Below are positions 1 to 7,431 of a DNA stretch of 28,437 nt, piece after piece. The notes below the pieces were generated by a model that saw nothing but the letters and a program-made list of their open reading frames with translations, searched no databases and was not told the origin of the DNA. The DNA comes from CAWUKT01 sp963923035 (lineage in GTDB: Bacteria; Bacteroidota; Bacteroidia; J057; JADKCL01): the NCBI GenBank assembly GCA_963923035.1, contig CAWUKT010000093.1, positions 1 to 28,437 on the forward strand, written 5' to 3'. The first letter of the stretch is position 1, and every line of letters begins with the position of its first letter. A program made the translations under genes and the position numbers.

Positions 1-1
1 A

Positions 2-55
2 GAACTCTTTTTCAACAACGAAATCGAGAATGACTATTTTTCAGACACTACCTAA
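2..55 (+). CDS. 3' end of an unknown gene (partial)
   Basis: The first 18 codons read without interruption to a TAA at 53-55. The 17-residue tail is acidic and polar and ends in SDTT. The next gene on the same strand starts only 17 bases later, as is common inside an operon. Too little is visible to name a product, and the stretch could be open by chance. Confidence 0.4.
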   Translation, partial: ELFFNNEIENDYFSDTT

Positions 56-72
56 ATCAAATCACTACGCCC

Positions 73-594
73 ATGACTACCCCCTCTTCACTTCCGCTTG
101 ATGCTCCCCCTACCACCAACCTGCAACAGCATTTTGTTCGTTTCACCGCCCACGTCGGTGTCGCTACGGTCGTGACCGCGGCCTTTGGCAGTGCGTTCGC
201 GCAACTCTTCAGCGAGCCCGCCCTTGCGGGCGCCGGCAAGATGCTGCTCATGGCCGGAACCGGCTGGATCCTGCTCTTGCTCATTGCCCGGGCCACCCTC
301 CCCACGCCCCAACGCATACCCTACGAAGCCCTCCTCGGCCAACTCATGCGCAATGGCGTCCTCTTTCTCATTCCCATCACTGCCTGGGTCCTGCTCGGCA
401 ACCGAGGCGCCCTGGAAATCCAATTGGCCCTGGTTTCGGTCTCGTTTTCCTTTTCCTACATGCTCTTCCAACACTTCCGCATCTGCCTCCAAACCGGCCT
501 GAAACCCACCTGGACGCTGCTGTGGATGGGTTCCCTGCTCGGAACCGCCGCCGGATGGTTTACCCTCCTCTGCGATGTCAGCATGCTCTTTTGA
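73..594 (+). CDS. Polytopic membrane protein of unknown function
   Basis: A 173-residue protein that I do not recognise as a named family. After a polar, proline- and threonine-rich N-terminus of about 20 residues, hydrophobic segments lie roughly at residues 23-45, 55-72, 93-112, 115-135 and 150-170, so four or five membrane helices in the inner membrane are likely. No catalytic motif is visible. It is followed after 24 bases by a DUF2071 gene and then by an NAD(P)-binding protein on the same strand, suggesting one transcription unit. DoxX-like or DUF4345-like small membrane proteins are often found in such settings, but I cannot show that here. The start is the first ATG, and no clear Shine-Dalgarno is present, which is usual for Bacteroidota. 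Confidence 0.75.
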   Translation: MTTPSSLPLDAPPTTNLQQHFVRFTAHVGVATVVTAAFGSAFAQLFSEPALAGAGKMLLMAGTGWILLLLIARATLPTPQRIPYEALLGQLMRNGVLFLIPITAWVLLGNRGALEIQLALVSVSFSFSYMLFQHFRICLQTGLKPTWTLLWMGSLLGTAAGWFTLLCDVSMLF

Positions 595-618
595 CCTCCC
601 ACCAAACCTATTCCTGCC

Positions 619-1347
619 ATGAAATTCCTCAAAACGCTTCCCCTCGCCTATCAAGGCGAACTGCACCACGTTCACCTCATCAACTTCTCCGTTGATCCCG
701 ACGAGATTCGCGCCTTACTACCCGAACCACTCAAACCTCAATTGTTCCAGGACCGCGCCCTCATTTCCCTCGTCAATGTCCAGCTCCGCAATATGCGCCC
801 CCAAATGGCTCCCTGGCTACGCTTTCACTACCGGCATGTCGGCTTCCGATTGCTCGTCCAGGACCATGCCTACCACCGACACTCCCGCGCCAAAGGCGTT
901 TTCTTCCTCCGTTCCTTTACCGACAAACCTCTCGTCGTGACCGGCGGCATACTCATGACCAATTTTCGGCTGGAAAATGCCCAACTGACTGCGCTCTCCG
1001 ATGGCCTTCTGATCCGCAAGCAGGACCAGTACCTGCGCTACGAGGTCGATCCGGTGACGCAGCGGATCACGCCCCACCAGCAACGCCTCAAAGAGGCGGT
1101 CCGCGCCATTGACCGCGCCTACGCGGTCATGGGCAACGACGTCTACATGACGCGTATCCTGCGCGACAAATGGCCCCTGCAACCCCTCCCCTGCCCGGTT
1201 TTCCGCACCAACTTTTTCGAGTCTGCCCGGTTAGAAGGAGTATTCCGGGTCCCCGAAAGCATTGATTACACTTGGTTGGCCCCTCAAAAAACGATCCCCG
1301 TATGCGCATTGTCATCTTCGGCGCGAGTGGCAAGCTCGGTCGCCTGA
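619..1347 (+). CDS. DUF2071 (YqjF-like) family protein
   Basis: A 242-residue soluble protein with the layout of the DUF2071/YqjF family. The family normally runs to about 230-250 residues, and its biochemical role is not established. The N-terminal part carries the usual pattern in which an opening strand is followed by PDEIRALLPEPLKP, then a segment on tolerance of large side chains (LVNVQLRNMRP), and a later GVFFLRSF strand. The last 15 codons overlap the start of the next gene by 46 bases in another frame. The C-terminal run rich in Ser, Ala and Val does not look like the rest of the protein and may be an extension caused by loss of an earlier stop. Upstream and downstream genes are on the same strand, so co-transcription is likely. 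Confidence 0.8.
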   Translation: MKFLKTLPLAYQGELHHVHLINFSVDPDEIRALLPEPLKPQLFQDRALISLVNVQLRNMRPQMAPWLRFHYRHVGFRLLVQDHAYHRHSRAKGVFFLRSFTDKPLVVTGGILMTNFRLENAQLTALSDGLLIRKQDQYLRYEVDPVTQRITPHQQRLKEAVRAIDRAYAVMGNDVYMTRILRDKWPLQPLPCPVFRTNFFESARLEGVFRVPESIDYTWLAPQKTIPVCALSSSARVASSVA

Positions 1348-2228
1348 CCACCCGCCACCTCCGCCAACGACTCCCCGACGCCCGGCTGGTCCTGACCAGT
1401 CGGCAACCCACTGAAGCCAGCTCAGAATGGCTGGCATTTGATCCGTTTAAGGACAATTGGGCGGTGCTGGGCAAAGTGGATGTCCTCGTGAACTGTATCG
1501 GGGTCATCCAGGAAACAGAAATGGACTATACAACGGTCCACGAGGGGCTGGTGGAACGGATCCTGGACAACTACGCCGCCATCGGCCAGCCCCGCATCGT
1601 CCAGATGAGCGCCTTGGGAGCGCGGCCGGATCATCCGGTGGATTTTCTGGGTACAAAGGGGCGCGCGGATGCCCATTTGCTGGCGGAACTGCCGGCATCG
1701 GTGGTGGTGCGGCCGTCCATTGTCTGCACGCCGAATACGATGGTCGCCCAGAAGCTCCGCAAGTTGTTGCGGGCGGGGCGGATGACCTTGGGCAAGGTCT
1801 TTGTACCGGCGGGCTTTCCCCGGACCCGGGTCCAGCCGGTGATGCCCGAGGATTTGGGGCAGGTGATGGCGGAGGCGGCGGCCTCTCCCGGGCGGCACGG
1901 CATCATTGACGTGGTCGGCCCCGAGGAGCTGGAGTTTGGGACGATCCTGGATTGGATGGAGGAAGGGATGGGGCGGGAAATGAAATTGGTCGAGCTGCCC
2001 AAGTCGTTTTTGGAACCCTTCGTCAAGCATTTCTTGTCGGTTTGGTTTCCCTCCACCATCAACTACGACCAGTTCCGGCTCCTGTTCATGGACAATATTG
2101 GGAGCTCGGAAGCGATGGAATCCTGGTTGGGACGGGTACCAAAAGGCAGTCGGGAGTTCTGGATTGGGGAAGGAAAACGGGAAAAAGGCGAGTTCACGCC
2201 CGAACTGGGAGCCTTGAACGAGGTTTGA
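1302..2228 (+). CDS. Atypical SDR / NAD(P)-binding reductase (NDUFA9/NmrA-like)
   Basis: A 308-residue cytoplasmic protein starting MRIVIFGASGKLG. The glycine motif GxxGxxG at residues 7-13 is the dinucleotide-binding turn of atypical short-chain dehydrogenases. A strand reading VDVLVNCIG, a serine-containing IVQMSALGA segment and a tyrosine-lacking GTKGRADAHLL helix follow, as in the NmrA, NDUFA9 and TMR-like subgroups, where the classical YxxxK is replaced. The substrate is unknown. I prefer the ATG at 1302, since it opens the Rossmann strand directly. A TTG at 1272 would add ten residues without family support. It overlaps the DUF2071 gene by 46 bases and is probably translated from the same message. 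Confidence 0.8.
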   Translation: MRIVIFGASGKLGRLTTRHLRQRLPDARLVLTSRQPTEASSEWLAFDPFKDNWAVLGKVDVLVNCIGVIQETEMDYTTVHEGLVERILDNYAAIGQPRIVQMSALGARPDHPVDFLGTKGRADAHLLAELPASVVVRPSIVCTPNTMVAQKLRKLLRAGRMTLGKVFVPAGFPRTRVQPVMPEDLGQVMAEAAASPGRHGIIDVVGPEELEFGTILDWMEEGMGREMKLVELPKSFLEPFVKHFLSVWFPSTINYDQFRLLFMDNIGSSEAMESWLGRVPKGSREFWIGEGKREKGEFTPELGALNEV

Positions 2229-2350
2229 ATGGCCTTCATCGTCCAAAAGACGACGCTCCCCGAAATTCTACCCTTTAATCCGAGGAAAGTCCTTGGTTCT
2301 TTGTAAATTAATACTCGTAAAATTACTTATCCATCAAATCCTTCGGACTT

Positions 2351-2683
2351 TTGCAAGCACCCGACCTCCAACTTGCCGCCACTTTCGCAAACCTGCGTTC
2401 CACGATCATTCTCATGGCCACTGCGGCCACCATTCTACTGGCTGCCCTGACCGTTCTGCGTCATGCTCCCGATCTTGGCTTCCGTATTCGTGGTTTCTTT
2501 CGCATGGTTCGCCTTCAATTTACCGGCGTAAAATTTGAAGCGCGTCTGAATGAAGTGGCGTGTGGAGTTTGTCGAAAAGGAACCGGCGTTTACGATCCGA
2601 TTCAGGTCAACTACAAAGGCATTCCCCACATCGAAGGAACCTGCAATTGCTGTGGCGCCTACGTCCGCGCCCGCCTCAACTGA
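2351..2683 (+). CDS. Small membrane-anchored zinc-ribbon protein (DUF5679-like)
   Basis: A protein of 110 residues from TTG 2351, or 89 from ATG 2414. A single hydrophobic stretch covers residues 17-35 of the long form and is followed by a basic linker. The C-terminal 45 residues hold CGVC and, after about 23 residues, CNCC, and the intervening piece reads DPIQV, then KGIPHIEGTC. This spacing and wording match the DUF5679 zinc ribbon (C..C, DPQQV, KNGRPA..GTC..CG). The ribbon probably binds one zinc ion, with the helix holding it at the membrane. I prefer the TTG because it completes the membrane helix, but this is not certain. The last 8 bases overlap the 3' end of the convergent kinase gene. 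Confidence 0.55.
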   Translation: MQAPDLQLAATFANLRSTIILMATAATILLAALTVLRHAPDLGFRIRGFFRMVRLQFTGVKFEARLNEVACGVCRKGTGVYDPIQVNYKGIPHIEGTCNCCGAYVRARLN

Positions 2684-3053
2684 TCCCGAATTTCTCCCCC
2701 AAGTACGGTCCAAAAATAAATATGCCCACCACCAGGGCAGTTATCGCTGCAAGCAAAACGGATGCGGCGGCGACGTCTTTCGCCTTCCCAATCAACGGAT
2801 GGTGCTCCGTCGAAACCCGGTCGGCCAGGAACTCCAGGGCCGTATTCATTCCCTCTGCCACCCAGACCAGCCCCATCACCAATACCAAGTCCACCCATTC
2901 CTGCCGGGTGATCCCACACCAAATCCCGCAACCCACGACCAATGCCGTGGCCACCAAATGCAGGCGCGCGTGGGGCTGGGTCCCCACGAGCGTGGCCAGC
3001 CCTTTAAAGGCATAGCCAAAGCTCCGCCACCGGGTTTGGATATATTTCTTCAT
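2676..3053 (-). CDS. dgkA: Diacylglycerol / undecaprenol kinase
   Basis: A 125-residue inner-membrane kinase of the DgkA family, which phosphorylates diacylglycerol or, in many Gram-positive and Bacteroidota members, undecaprenol, so recycling lipid carriers. The length matches the family (about 120). The amphipathic N-terminus is followed by membrane helices at roughly residues 32-49, 54-66 and 95-116. The diagnostic motif EGMNTALE spans residues 67-74, and its Glu residues and Asn correspond to the catalytic and magnesium-binding set. A second conserved block, GKAKDVAAASVLLAA, begins at residue 89. It lies 18 bases downstream of the FkbM gene, counted in the - direction, and may be its operon partner. 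Which lipid it uses cannot be told from the sequence. Confidence 0.93.
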   Translation of the reverse strand: MKKYIQTRWRSFGYAFKGLATLVGTQPHARLHLVATALVVGCGIWCGITRQEWVDLVLVMGLVWVAEGMNTALEFLADRVSTEHHPLIGKAKDVAAASVLLAAITALVVGIFIFGPYLGEKFGIS

Positions 3054-3071
3054 GGTGGGTAAACAAATGGA

Positions 3072-4187
3072 TCAGGGCTGGCAAAAGAGGACCGTCTCGC
3101 CCGCATGGATCGTGGCGTGACCGAGGTAAAACTTATACCCGAGGTCCAGGTCGTGGAGTTGCTTCACCAGACCGGTGAAGTCGCCCATTCCGTGGTAGAT
3201 CGACACCGCCAACTTCGGCCGGAAGCGCTTCAAGGTTTCCACCGCGCCCCGGATCGCCCAAGGTTCCGCCCCTTCAATGTCGGTTTTGATAAAATCGACC
3301 TTTTCCAATCCGTACCGCTCCACAAATCCATCCACCGACAGGGTTTTGGTTTCCCCCTCCTGCCCCTCAAACGGCTCCATGCTCACGCGGCTGTTGGCGC
3401 CCTGGTCCTTGAAGTAGACGGCCAGATCGGACGATTCCCAGACCGGATGGGGAACAATTTCCACCTGGTCCTTCAGGTCTGGATTCAGGTCCAGATTCTG
3501 GTTGATGATGGAAATGTTCTTCGGAATGAATTCAAAGACGTAGGCCTTGCCGGTCGGACCGGCTTTGTGGGCAAAATACAGGCCCGTATCGCCGTAGCAA
3601 CCACCCAAATCGACCACAATATCGCCCGGATCCGCGCCAATATGGCCTCCTCCGGCAATCTCATGGCGGTAATGCTCCATCCCAATCGTTGTGAACAGGG
3701 CGATGGAATGCAGATAGACCTTGATCGGGTAGCCAAAGGATTCCAGGTCGTGGTAGTACAGCTTGTACGGGCGATAAGCGAGGTCGATGACCTTGCTTTC
3801 ATCCCGCAACGCCTCCATTTTCTTGATCCCCGCCCAGTACTCCGGCGTGTTCATCGGGAGTTTGACCTTGACATAGTCAAGGGCCCGGAAGGCCACCACA
3901 TCGACCAACAGATCGCGGGAAGCATCGTCGGCCAGAACTTCATAGAAGAACTGGAGACGGTCCATATAAGGACCTACGCCGGCAGTTTTGAGAAATCGTT
4001 GGAAGAGCGCATCGTTGGCGAAGATGGTTTTGAAGACCGGCCGGGTATACAGCAATCGTTTGCCCGTATTGATGAGCTTCTTTTTGAAAGGAATCTCGGG
4101 GGAAAAAGAATAGTGATCGTAGTTATCCGTGTGGTAGTCACCTGCCGCGGCGATGAGGCGTTGGCGGAGCCGTTCTTTGAATTCCAT
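3072..4187 (-). CDS. FkbM family SAM-dependent methyltransferase
   Basis: A 371-residue protein whose C-terminal half is an FkbM-type methyltransferase. The SAM-binding motif I reads VVDLGGCYGDTG (residues 191-202), the acidic end of the next strand is in YVFEF (216-220), and the family signature VDFIKTDIEGAE spans residues 297-308. The first 180 residues form an N-terminal extension of unknown fold, also seen in many bacterial FkbM proteins. These enzymes usually O-methylate sugars or secondary metabolites, but no glycosyltransferase lies next to it, so the substrate is open. A good Bacteroidota-type promoter sits 30-60 bases upstream at 4217-4246. It is probably co-transcribed with dgkA. 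Confidence 0.9.
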   Translation of the reverse strand: MEFKERLRQRLIAAAGDYHTDNYDHYSFSPEIPFKKKLINTGKRLLYTRPVFKTIFANDALFQRFLKTAGVGPYMDRLQFFYEVLADDASRDLLVDVVAFRALDYVKVKLPMNTPEYWAGIKKMEALRDESKVIDLAYRPYKLYYHDLESFGYPIKVYLHSIALFTTIGMEHYRHEIAGGGHIGADPGDIVVDLGGCYGDTGLYFAHKAGPTGKAYVFEFIPKNISIINQNLDLNPDLKDQVEIVPHPVWESSDLAVYFKDQGANSRVSMEPFEGQEGETKTLSVDGFVERYGLEKVDFIKTDIEGAEPWAIRGAVETLKRFRPKLAVSIYHGMGDFTGLVKQLHDLDLGYKFYLGHATIHAGETVLFCQP

Positions 4188-4216
4188 GCGCTTCCTAAGG
4201 TTCAGGATCGAAAGTT

Positions 4217-4246
4217 CAAAGTTAAGAAAATCGGACTCAGGACCAA
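4217..4246 (-). promoter_or_regulatory. Predicted Bacteroidota promoter for the FkbM gene
   Basis: Reading the - strand, TTG (4244-4246), a 19-base spacer and TAACTTTG (4217-4224) match the Bacteroidota -33/-7 consensus TTTG-N19-TAnnTTTG. The expected start of transcription is near 4213, leaving about 26 bases before the ATG at 4187. Confidence 0.65.
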
Positions 4247-4323
4247 CGGAGATTCAGGGCTTGGGACGGCAGGGAGCAGTTGGGGGGCAGCGGCGGAGAA
4301 AAGCACGATTCCTGGCCCGGGAT

Positions 4324-4355
4324 TTTGGGAGAATTGGCCCCATCGTTTATTTTTG
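4324..4355 (+). promoter_or_regulatory. Predicted Bacteroidota promoter abutting the next start codon
   Basis: TTTG at 4324-4327, a 20-base spacer and TATTTTTG at 4348-4355 fit the -33/-7 consensus in full. The -7 box ends only 4 bases before the ATG at 4360, so transcription would begin at or very near that ATG. This implies either a leaderless message or a later start codon (ATG 4390 or 4426). Confidence 0.65.
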
Positions 4356-4359
4356 GGGC

Positions 4360-4737
4360 ATGGCAAATGAGGCATTGGAACGGGTGTGGATGCGGGTGCG
4401 GGACGAACTGCGTCGCCAGCGGGGAATGAGCCGCTTTCGCGGCACGGAAGTTCACCTGCTGCCGAAGCGTCAGATTCGCATTCCCGTCGAGAACCGCCGG
4501 AGTGAGCTTCGGAGCTCCGAACTGGTCATCCACCTCACGGAGGTGGAATCCGATCTCTGGGCCATCCTGGAGCCCGAGGGCGAGCGCTTCACCATGCAGC
4601 AATCCGAGTACCGCCTGGACCATTTCATCCAGCAATTGCTGAATGTAGCCCGCGGGGACGCCTATTTGCATACGAATTCCAAAACCGCAACGTATCGGAA
4701 AGTAGATGAAAAGGAAGGGAACAATGATGCGCAGTGA
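4360..4737 (+). CDS. Conserved-looking small soluble protein, unknown function
   Basis: A 125-residue charged protein that I do not recognise. It has an Arg-rich N-terminal helix (residues 1-25), a central section with alternating hydrophobic and polar residues (ELVIHLTEVESDLWAIL at about 51-67) that suggests beta strands, and a polar Lys/Asp-rich tail. No signal peptide, membrane helix or metal motif is present. The start ATG 4360 fits the reading frame, but a strong promoter ends 4 bases before it, so translation is either leaderless or starts at ATG 4390 (115 residues) or ATG 4426. It converges with the two tRNA genes. Codon use resembles its neighbours, which supports a real gene. Confidence 0.65.
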   Translation: MANEALERVWMRVRDELRRQRGMSRFRGTEVHLLPKRQIRIPVENRRSELRSSELVIHLTEVESDLWAILEPEGERFTMQQSEYRLDHFIQQLLNVARGDAYLHTNSKTATYRKVDEKEGNNDAQ

Positions 4738-4753
4738 AAGGAAAAGTTCGGGC

Positions 4754-4784
4754 AAAAAAAAAGGCCTTGAAAATCAAAGCCCTT
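4754..4784 (-). terminator. Intrinsic terminator after the tRNA pair
   Basis: On the - strand, directly after tRNA-Leu, an imperfect hairpin (AAGG...CCTT outer stem, one mismatch, CTT/AAG inner stem) is followed by nine T residues, complementary to the A run at 4754-4762. The stem is modest but the T tract is strong. Confidence 0.6.
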
Positions 4785-4785
4785 G

Positions 4786-4869
4786 TGCCCAGGGGGAGAT
4801 TCGAACTCCCACGCCATTTCTGGCACTACCCCCTCAAGATAGCGTGTCTACCAATTCCACCACCTGGGC
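4786..4869 (-). tRNA. tRNA-Leu (anticodon GAG)
   Basis: The 84-base transcript folds as a type II tRNA: acceptor stem GCCCAGG/CCTGGGC with discriminator A, a D-loop with GGTAGAC, anticodon stem CTATC/GGTAG around loop TTGAGGG, a long variable arm (GTGCCAGAAATGGC region), and T arm GGGAG-TTCGAAT-CTCCC. The loop gives anticodon GAG, which decodes CUC and CUU. CCA is not encoded. It lies 9 bases downstream of tRNA-Lys and is probably cut from the same precursor. Confidence 0.96.
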
Positions 4870-4878
4870 AGGGATTTG

Positions 4879-4951
4879 TGATTCGGCTGGGGCTCGAACC
4901 CAGGACCCATTGCTTAAAAGGCAATTGCTCTACCAACTGAGCTACCGAATC
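4879..4951 (-). tRNA. tRNA-Lys (anticodon TTT)
   Basis: A 73-base standard cloverleaf: acceptor GATTCGG/CCGAATC plus discriminator A, D arm with GCTCAGTTGGTAGAGC, anticodon stem ATTGC/GCAAT around loop CTTTTAA (anticodon TTT), and T arm CTGGG-TTCGAGC-CCCAG. CCA is not encoded. It is the first gene of a two-tRNA unit with a full promoter upstream at 4986-5016. Confidence 0.97.
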
Positions 4952-4985
4952 ATCCGTTCAAATAACGTTTCCCGAAAAGGGAGTA

Positions 4986-5016
4986 CAAAAGTACAAGAAA
5001 GATATTCAATGTCAAA
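4986..5016 (-). promoter_or_regulatory. Promoter of the tRNA-Lys/tRNA-Leu unit
   Basis: On the - strand, TTTG (5013-5016), exactly 19 bases, then TACTTTTG (4986-4993) match the full Bacteroidota housekeeping consensus. Transcription should start near 4979, giving a 28-base leader before tRNA-Lys. The -33 box lies inside the first codons of the divergent BatE-like gene (ATG at 5009). Confidence 0.8.
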
Positions 5017-5770
5017 TCTCCTCTGCGGATTTTTCCGCTTTTTTCTGTTGCCCCTCAGCTTCGTCTTGGCAACCAGCATTCTAAACCCTGTTGTGGCCGA
5101 TTCCGATTCTCCAGACGATCGCCTGGCCGCCGCCAATGCCCTCTTTGAGGAGGACGATTTTACCGCCGCTCAGGACCAATACCGAGCCCTGTTCGAGGAG
5201 GGATTTTACTCCGAGGAAATGCTGTACCGCATGGCATTTATTTATGAGAAGCTGGAAAATTATCCCGAGGCCATCTACTTCCTCCGCAAGGCGGCGAAGG
5301 AATACGGCCCCAAGGACACGGAAGAAAAGGTGCGGGGCCTGCTCCGCTCGCAGCGCGTGACGCGTATGTTCTCCGGCGGAGCCTGGGACCAATACTTCTC
5401 CTTCTACCGTAGTTGGGGATGGATCGTATGGACGGGATTTGGACTGTCGGCCCTTTTATTATTAGGCTTGATCCTCCTTCCCAAAGAACGCAGCTTCAAA
5501 GGCCGGACTGGTGCCACCTGGAGCCTGGCCCTTCTGGCGGTCGTTTTCACAGCCCTCGTTTTCCACCGCACTTTCCTCGTCCCGGAACGCGCAGTCATCA
5601 TTTCCGAGACCTCTTATTATAGTCTCCCCAGTTACGGAGCGGAACGCACCGCAGACGCCCTCAGTCCGGGCGAAACGGTTTTCATCGAGAAAAACCGGGA
5701 CATTTGGTGCCGAATCAGCGCGGGACGCCGGTCTTATTGGGTGCCTAAAATGGCCTTGCGAGAATTGTAG
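5009..5770 (+). CDS. BatE-like TPR / membrane / SH3b protein
   Basis: A 253-residue protein with the domain order of Bacteroidota BatE-like proteins. It has a signal peptide or N-terminal anchor (residues 1-30, ending PVVA), TPR-type helices (about 38-105, with NALFEEDDFTAAQDQYRALFEEG), two membrane helices (138-157 and 171-189) and a C-terminal bacterial SH3-like domain (194-250) ending with the typical WCRISAGRRSYWVPK. BatE is usually encoded with the MoxR/BatA-D aerotolerance cluster, but here it stands alone beside tRNAs, so its role is inferred from domains only. The start at ATG 5009 gives a sensible signal peptide. Longer in-frame extensions would run through the tRNA genes and are not credible. 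It converges on the 490-aa gene with 6 bases between the stops. Confidence 0.8.
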   Translation: MSNLLCGFFRFFLLPLSFVLATSILNPVVADSDSPDDRLAAANALFEEDDFTAAQDQYRALFEEGFYSEEMLYRMAFIYEKLENYPEAIYFLRKAAKEYGPKDTEEKVRGLLRSQRVTRMFSGGAWDQYFSFYRSWGWIVWTGFGLSALLLLGLILLPKERSFKGRTGATWSLALLAVVFTALVFHRTFLVPERAVIISETSYYSLPSYGAERTADALSPGETVFIEKNRDIWCRISAGRRSYWVPKMALREL

Positions 5771-5776
5771 GGGGAA

Positions 5777-7249
5777 TTACAGGGAGTTGATGCGCCGTTC
5801 CAACCAACCCAGCATGTCGAAGTAACGCAGGACAGGAGCTTCCTGCGGATCCTCAAAAATTTCGGACAATTCGCTTCGGAGCGTTTCCAACGTAGATTTT
5901 TCTTCGGCGTTGGTGACGTGGAAGGAGTTGTGTTCCAGGTAGCTGAGGATGCGGCTTTCAAAGCGGTGGAGCTGGTCGCGGCGGCGCAGGTATTTCCGGG
6001 TGGCCCGGCTTTGCGCCTCAACCAACTCGAAATCTCCTTCTTCCAAATGGGTAAAGATGGTCAGGATGCGGGCGAGGCTGGTGATGTCTTCGCGGATGCC
6101 GCGGGTGGTATGGCCCAGGATTTGATCCAACCAATGGCGGGAATCGGAGAAGTTCTCCTGGTCGAAGAAAATACGCGCCAGCAGGAAGTAAATCATGGAC
6201 AAGGTGGTCCAGGGCAGGCTGTCGCTGTACAATTTCAGGCCTTCCTTGATCGTGTCGATCTCTGCCACGACCTGCACGTGGTCGCCGGTGCCCATGGCGT
6301 AACCCAGGAGCAGGCGGTAGTACTTGTCGAACAGTTCCGAGCCGTGGAGCTGGCGTTCGCTCTGGAATTCCCGAATCGTGGCCAACGTAGCCAAACAAGC
6401 CTCGTTTTCACCAAAAAAGAGCTGAAGACTGCCCAAGGCCACCAATTCGTTGAGGTATTCGACGGGATGGTCGCCCAGGAGGAAGTCGTGCTCCCGGAAC
6501 AGGTGGAGGAATTCTTCGCGGCGCTGGCGGCTTCCTTCGAAGTCGCCCATGAAGGCCTGGATATGGGTCAGGCACCGCAGGTACATGCGCTGGCCGCGGA
6601 CCGACGTGGGCCGGGCCTCGGGTTGCAGGAGCGGATGCTCGCTGAACTGCCGGATCAGGTTCAGGTCAATGGTATTCCGGGCGTTTCGCTTGCGCTTCGA
6701 GATGGGTTGGTAGGTGAAGAACAGGTCTTCGAGCTCGCCCAATTGAAGCAGGTGCCGGCGGGCTTCGGCCCGACGGGCATTCAAGGCATTGATTTCGGCG
6801 ATATTATCGTCGATTTTCTCGCCGGTCCGCAGAATACGCTGGATGGCATAGCCTGAAATTTGGAGGTACTCATCGAAGCGTTCTTCATTCCAGGCCCGCT
6901 CGAGGGCTTTGCTGATCAGCGGATCGGCATGGGAATAAATTTTACGTTCGAGGAGGATATCAATGTCTAGGAGTAAGCGGTCGAGGGTGGTGGCGGGAGT
7001 GCTATGGGATTCACGGAGAACGGAGAGGATGTGTTTGGTGAGGTAGTTCTTGGCGAAGGAGAAATTGATCTTGACCCCTTGTTGCGCCAACCGTTTTTTG
7101 ATCTTCCCTTCGTTGTATTCCCGTTGTCGGGACATCGCATCAAACAAGGCCATATATCCGCTGTCCCCTTTGTTCGCCTGACGAACAAGGGACTTTTCCC
7201 CCGGTTGGAGGGATTTAATGAGCAGATATAAGGCTTCCTGCTTTCCCAT
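5777..7249 (-). CDS. Helical-repeat protein of unknown function
   Basis: A 490-residue protein, almost entirely alpha-helical by pattern, without signal peptide or membrane helix, so probably cytoplasmic. Residues 1-100 are basic and resemble a small DNA- or RNA-binding bundle (KSLVRQANKGDSGY, then KIKKRLAQQGVKI). From about residue 105 onward, degenerate TPR-like or armadillo-like pairs of helices follow with frequent Glu, Leu and Tyr, for example DRLLLDIDILLERKIYSHAD and KLYSDSLPWTTLSMIYFLLARI. I do not recognise a named family, and no enzyme motif is visible. Proteins of this length and look recur in Saprospiria genomes as hypothetical proteins. It is the last gene of ordinary base composition before the AT-rich island. 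Confidence 0.8.
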   Translation of the reverse strand: MGKQEALYLLIKSLQPGEKSLVRQANKGDSGYMALFDAMSRQREYNEGKIKKRLAQQGVKINFSFAKNYLTKHILSVLRESHSTPATTLDRLLLDIDILLERKIYSHADPLISKALERAWNEERFDEYLQISGYAIQRILRTGEKIDDNIAEINALNARRAEARRHLLQLGELEDLFFTYQPISKRKRNARNTIDLNLIRQFSEHPLLQPEARPTSVRGQRMYLRCLTHIQAFMGDFEGSRQRREEFLHLFREHDFLLGDHPVEYLNELVALGSLQLFFGENEACLATLATIREFQSERQLHGSELFDKYYRLLLGYAMGTGDHVQVVAEIDTIKEGLKLYSDSLPWTTLSMIYFLLARIFFDQENFSDSRHWLDQILGHTTRGIREDITSLARILTIFTHLEEGDFELVEAQSRATRKYLRRRDQLHRFESRILSYLEHNSFHVTNAEEKSTLETLRSELSEIFEDPQEAPVLRYFDMLGWLERRINSL

Positions 7250-7431
7250 TATTGTGATTCGAGGACCAGCTTTAGTTTGTTGACATTCAAGTCAATACCT
7301 CGAAAAGTTGTGCACTCAGACCTAAAACTCCGGCAATTTTGGGTTTTCCAACCCCATCTGTAATTGCCATCTTCATATAACCGCCCGACAAAGAGCTGAC
7401 TACGAACAGACAAACGAGTTCTTTGCAGAGT

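Noticed and set aside
3105..4370. A 421-codon open frame antisense to the FkbM gene
   Set aside because: The FkbM motifs lie on the - strand, and the + strand translation resembles no family.
4706..5008. N-terminal extension of the BatE-like gene to an earlier ATG
   Set aside because: It would translate through two tRNA genes; ATG 5009 gives a normal signal peptide.
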